Assembly (NCBI GenBank): GCA_016209105.1
Contig: JACQWR010000004.1
Span: forward strand, 124,001-188,000
Direction: 5' to 3'
DNA from: Deltaproteobacteria bacterium
GTDB taxonomy: Bacteria; Desulfobacterota; Syntrophia; Syntrophales; JACQWR01
DNA: 64,000 nucleotides
How positions within the stretch are numbered: the first letter of the stretch is position 1; every line of letters starts with the position of its first letter. The position numbers and the translations under genes were made by a program. Below the pieces are notes generated by a model. It was given only the letters and a program-made list of their open reading frames with translations, made no database searches and had not been told where the DNA came from. Below are positions 60,836 to 64,000 of the stretch, one piece after another.

Positions 60836-61777
60836 ATGGCGAACAAGACATTTCCGGTTTCGAGGAGGGGCGATATAGAACGATCGGACAGAAGACACAG
60901 GGGATCATGGCCGGTCCACGGCTGGATAGGGCTGGGTCTGGTGGGGATATTCTGGACCTTGAACTGGTCGCTCTCCGGTCTCCGCACCCATTGGGGATTC
61001 TTCCCTCTCTGGCTGGGATATGGCCTTGCTGTGGACGCGCTGGTATTCTGCCGCAGAGGCGACTCGCTGTTTACCCGCGACCGGCGCTCATTCGCGGAAC
61101 TCTTTCTCTGCTCCGTGCCGGCCTGGTGGCTTTTTGAGCTGATAAACCTGCGGACGGAAAACTGGCTATACGAGGGCAAAGAGTATTTTTCCGCTGTCCG
61201 GTATTTTCTCTTTTCCTCCTTAAGTTTTTCCACTGTCATGCCGGCGATGTTCGGTACGGCGGAATTGGCTGGCACGTTCCGGTGGATTGACGTTAGGAAG
61301 CGCGTCATGCCGTTCCCCGTGAGGCCGGCTTTTCTGAGGGGCATGTTTGCCGCCGGCGGTCTTATGCTGGCGCTGCTCCTTGTTTGGCCTCGCTATTTTT
61401 TCCCCTTTGTCTGGCTGGCGCTGTATTTTCTGCTGGAGCCGATTAATTTCCGGTTGGGGAACCGCACCCTCGTTGGCTATCTGGCGGGCGGCGATTGGCG
61501 CCCCGTGTTGGCGCTTGCTGCGAGCGGGCCGATCTGCGGATTCTTTTGGGAGATGTGGAATTTCTACTCCTTCCCGCGCTGGGTATATCGCATCCCCTTT
61601 GTGGATGTTGTGCACGTTTTTGAGATGCCGCTTGCCGGCTATGCCGGGTACCTGACATTTCCGCTGGAGCTGTTTGCCCTGTATCACCTGCTTCAGGGCA
61701 TCCTCCGGCCGCGGACGGCGCAGAATTTTATCAGGCTCACGCCCGTGGACAGCCTGCAGGGAGCGGGAGGAAGATAG
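60836..61777 (+). CDS. Polytopic membrane protein, function unknown
   Basis: Multiple Trp-rich hydrophobic helices; directly abuts the DUF374-like gene. Confidence 0.6.
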   Translation: MANKTFPVSRRGDIERSDRRHRGSWPVHGWIGLGLVGIFWTLNWSLSGLRTHWGFFPLWLGYGLAVDALVFCRRGDSLFTRDRRSFAELFLCSVPAWWLFELINLRTENWLYEGKEYFSAVRYFLFSSLSFSTVMPAMFGTAELAGTFRWIDVRKRVMPFPVRPAFLRGMFAAGGLMLALLLVWPRYFFPFVWLALYFLLEPINFRLGNRTLVGYLAGGDWRPVLALAASGPICGFFWEMWNFYSFPRWVYRIPFVDVVHVFEMPLAGYAGYLTFPLELFALYHLLQGILRPRTAQNFIRLTPVDSLQGAGGR

Positions 61778-62457
61778 TGCGCATATTCACCGGAATAAAA
61801 GATTTCGTGACCCTGCGGCCGGGGGGTTTCCTGCTCTACCATCTGGTGCAGTTTTATTGCCGCACCTTCCGGTTACGGGTCGAGAATGAGCGGGACTGGC
61901 TGGATCACGTGCAGCGGGGGGGGGCAGTGCTCCTCTGCACGTGGCATCAGCAGTTTTTCCCCGCCATTCGTCATTTTCAGAACTACCATCGCTACCGTCC
62001 CGCCATCATGATCAGCCAGAGCAGGGATGGTGAGATAATAGCCGACGTGGCAACACGGAGCGGCTGGCAACCGGTGCGCGGTTCCTCGTCCAAGGACGGT
62101 CCCAAGGCGATGCGCAGGGTCATTGAAGGACTGCACACATCCCGGCTTGCGGCCCACATTGTGGACGGACCGCGGGGACCGGCAGGGAAGGTAAAGGCCG
62201 GGGTCATCCGCATTGCCCAGGCGACGGGCGCGGTAATCGTGCCGTTTTATACCTCTGCCGACCGGGCCTGGTATTTCAACAGTTGGGACCGGTTCATGCT
62301 TCCCAAACCATTTTCTCACGTGACGCTCCGTTTCGGGGAAATGATACGGCTTGAGGCGTCTGATGATGAGGCGGCCTTTGAAATGCAGCGGCTCCGCCTG
62401 GAAAGCATCATGGTGCCGGAGATGAAACTGCCGCCCATCCCCGACCAACGCCCGTAA
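61777..62457 (+). CDS. DUF374/lysophospholipid acyltransferase-like protein
   Basis: LLCTWHQQFFPAIRHF, MISQSRDGEIIADVATRSGW, HIVDGPRGPAGKVKAGVIRIAQATGAVIVPFY. Confidence 0.82.
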   Translation: MRIFTGIKDFVTLRPGGFLLYHLVQFYCRTFRLRVENERDWLDHVQRGGAVLLCTWHQQFFPAIRHFQNYHRYRPAIMISQSRDGEIIADVATRSGWQPVRGSSSKDGPKAMRRVIEGLHTSRLAAHIVDGPRGPAGKVKAGVIRIAQATGAVIVPFYTSADRAWYFNSWDRFMLPKPFSHVTLRFGEMIRLEASDDEAAFEMQRLRLESIMVPEMKLPPIPDQRP

Positions 62458-62553
62458 TTGGGAGGGCGTTGCATATCACCTCCATCGTTGCCAACGATGC
62501 GATCGGGCTATCCGTAAAATTCATACCGCAAGAAATATTTGCCCTGACAGGAC

Positions 62554-63993
62554 TTAGGTCGTTATGCCGAGTCTTTCCAAGAGGCCGTCTTCGGGGATAC
62601 CCGTTTCCCGGTTCCACCCCAGCACGGCGTAGGCCTCATCCTTCAATGTTTCCAGCGGCACGATGCTTCCCCTGTTGGGGCCATCGGGCAGCGGTTCGTG
62701 GAGCAGTCTTTCCGGGAGGGTGTCGTCCTTCCTCCTCATCCCTTCGCGGGTGTTAAACAAGCGCTCTTGGGTGAGGATGCGCAGGCCGATCTCCTCGATG
62801 TCGGTCCGGCTTACGCTCATGCCGGCGATCGCCTCGATCAGCTCGCCGAAGAGCGGGGCGGTCACCTTGCGCGGAAAGGTACAGAGCACCAGCGAATCGG
62901 CGACGATGCGCCCGATGGCTTCCCTTTTCAGCAGGGCGCCTTTGCCGTTGATCCGGAGATTGGAACCGTCTGCTGCCTCCAGGCGGGCGGGAAGCCCCAG
63001 GCCATGATGATCTCCCCCCTTGGGGTTGAGAGCGAATTCCAGCGCCTGTCCGAAGACGCCGCGGCATTCGTATCCCCCCATTTCCAGTCCTTTGCAGTGC
63101 ATGGCGAAGGCCTCGGAACCCGGTATTTCCGCGGCAAGCCGCCGCGTGCCCTCGCCCCAGAGATAACCCGCGCCTTCACGGGAGGCGATCTTGTTCAGCG
63201 CGGCCAACAGGGCACCGCTGTCGCCGAACTTCAAGCGGATGCCGTCCGTGCGGGAGGCATCAATGAGCCCCTTTTCAAAACACTCCATGAGAAAGCTGAC
63301 GGTAAGTCCGGCGGAGATCGTATCCATGCCGTATTCGTCGCACAGTTCTCCCGCGGCCACGACGGCGTCGAATCCGCCGATCCCGCAGTTGGGGCCGAAC
63401 GCGTACATGGTTTCGTATTCGGGGCCGTCGCAGAAAGCGCCGGCGTATGGACCGTCGCCGATCGTAATATGATGGGAACAGGGATTGGGGCAGAAGGGGC
63501 CGCAGGCGATATTCTTCCGCGGCCATTTCTCCGCGTTCAGGGTGGGGGCGATCCCGGCGAGCAAGTTCTCTTCCAGTACGCCCGTCTGCCAATTCCGGGT
63601 GGGGAGCATGCCCTGCCGGTTCATCTCCGGCATATCATCGCCCGTTCCGTATTTCCGGCGCGCCTCTGCCCAGACGTGATTTTCCTTGAGACCGCTCAGG
63701 ATCCGGCGTTTTATCTCCTTGAATTTCTCCGGATAGGCCGGCTCGATGGTGTCGCTGCCGGCGACGACGATCCCCTTTAAGTTTTTCGCGCCCATGATAC
63801 AGCCGGCCCCGCCGCGGCCGAAGGCGCGGAAAAGTTTGCCCTCGGTCATAATTGCGGCAAACCGGACCAGCTTTTCCCCCGCCGGGCCGATGGCCATCGC
63901 GGACGCACCTTTGCTTCCCGACTCCGCCAGCATGGCTTCCTGTGTTGCCAATGTCTTCATGCCCCAGAGAGTGCCGGCGTCGTGGAATTGCAC
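62554..63993 (-). CDS. Aldehyde:ferredoxin oxidoreductase family protein, truncated at the window edge
   Basis: GRGGAGCIMGAKNLKGIVVAG, ACGPFCPNPCSHHI, FGPNCGIGGFDAV; the N-terminus would lie beyond 64000. Confidence 0.88.
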   Translation of the reverse strand: MQFHDAGTLWGMKTLATQEAMLAESGSKGASAMAIGPAGEKLVRFAAIMTEGKLFRAFGRGGAGCIMGAKNLKGIVVAGSDTIEPAYPEKFKEIKRRILSGLKENHVWAEARRKYGTGDDMPEMNRQGMLPTRNWQTGVLEENLLAGIAPTLNAEKWPRKNIACGPFCPNPCSHHITIGDGPYAGAFCDGPEYETMYAFGPNCGIGGFDAVVAAGELCDEYGMDTISAGLTVSFLMECFEKGLIDASRTDGIRLKFGDSGALLAALNKIASREGAGYLWGEGTRRLAAEIPGSEAFAMHCKGLEMGGYECRGVFGQALEFALNPKGGDHHGLGLPARLEAADGSNLRINGKGALLKREAIGRIVADSLVLCTFPRKVTAPLFGELIEAIAGMSVSRTDIEEIGLRILTQERLFNTREGMRRKDDTLPERLLHEPLPDGPNRGSIVPLETLKDEAYAVLGWNRETGIPEDGLLERLGITT

Positions 63994-64000
63994 GCGGCCG

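Overview
This 64-kb window looks like a chromosomal segment from a deltaproteobacterium-like anaerobe (Syntrophales-like; inferred from gene content only). Most of it is housekeeping: HtrA protease, NtrC-type two-component systems, a ten-gene type II fatty-acid/polyketide-like cluster (5.7-13.6 kb), PEP carboxykinase, DAHP synthase, a ZraSR/ZraP-like envelope stress module, leuA-leuC-leuD, split cobalamin-dependent methionine synthase, pyrE, endonuclease V, ribF, alanine dehydrogenase, a FecR/OmpA/CHASE2-kinase cluster, an EttA-like ABC-F protein and a truncated tungsten aldehyde:ferredoxin oxidoreductase. The accessory highlight is a ~12.6-kb defence-like island just downstream of tRNA-Leu(CAG), at about 38.2-51.1 kb. 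It carries a coupled operon of Eco57I/PglX-like DNA methylase, a 600+ aa protein with a PD-(D/E)XK nuclease signature, a TcmP (three-Cys-motif partner) protein and an SPL-like radical SAM protein. A Phd/RelE pair, a HEPN/MNT pair and a PLD-SNF2 helicase follow on the same strand. The combination of nuclease, TcmP and radical SAM with a methylase/helicase pair is my best candidate for an undescribed system. Other notable observations: an exact parS-consensus site, a leucine-rich leader peptide plus terminator upstream of leuA (candidate attenuator), a decayed leuB remnant after leuD, two MITE-like elements, and a sigma-54 promoter upstream of zraP. All family calls come from reading protein motifs; no database search was run.
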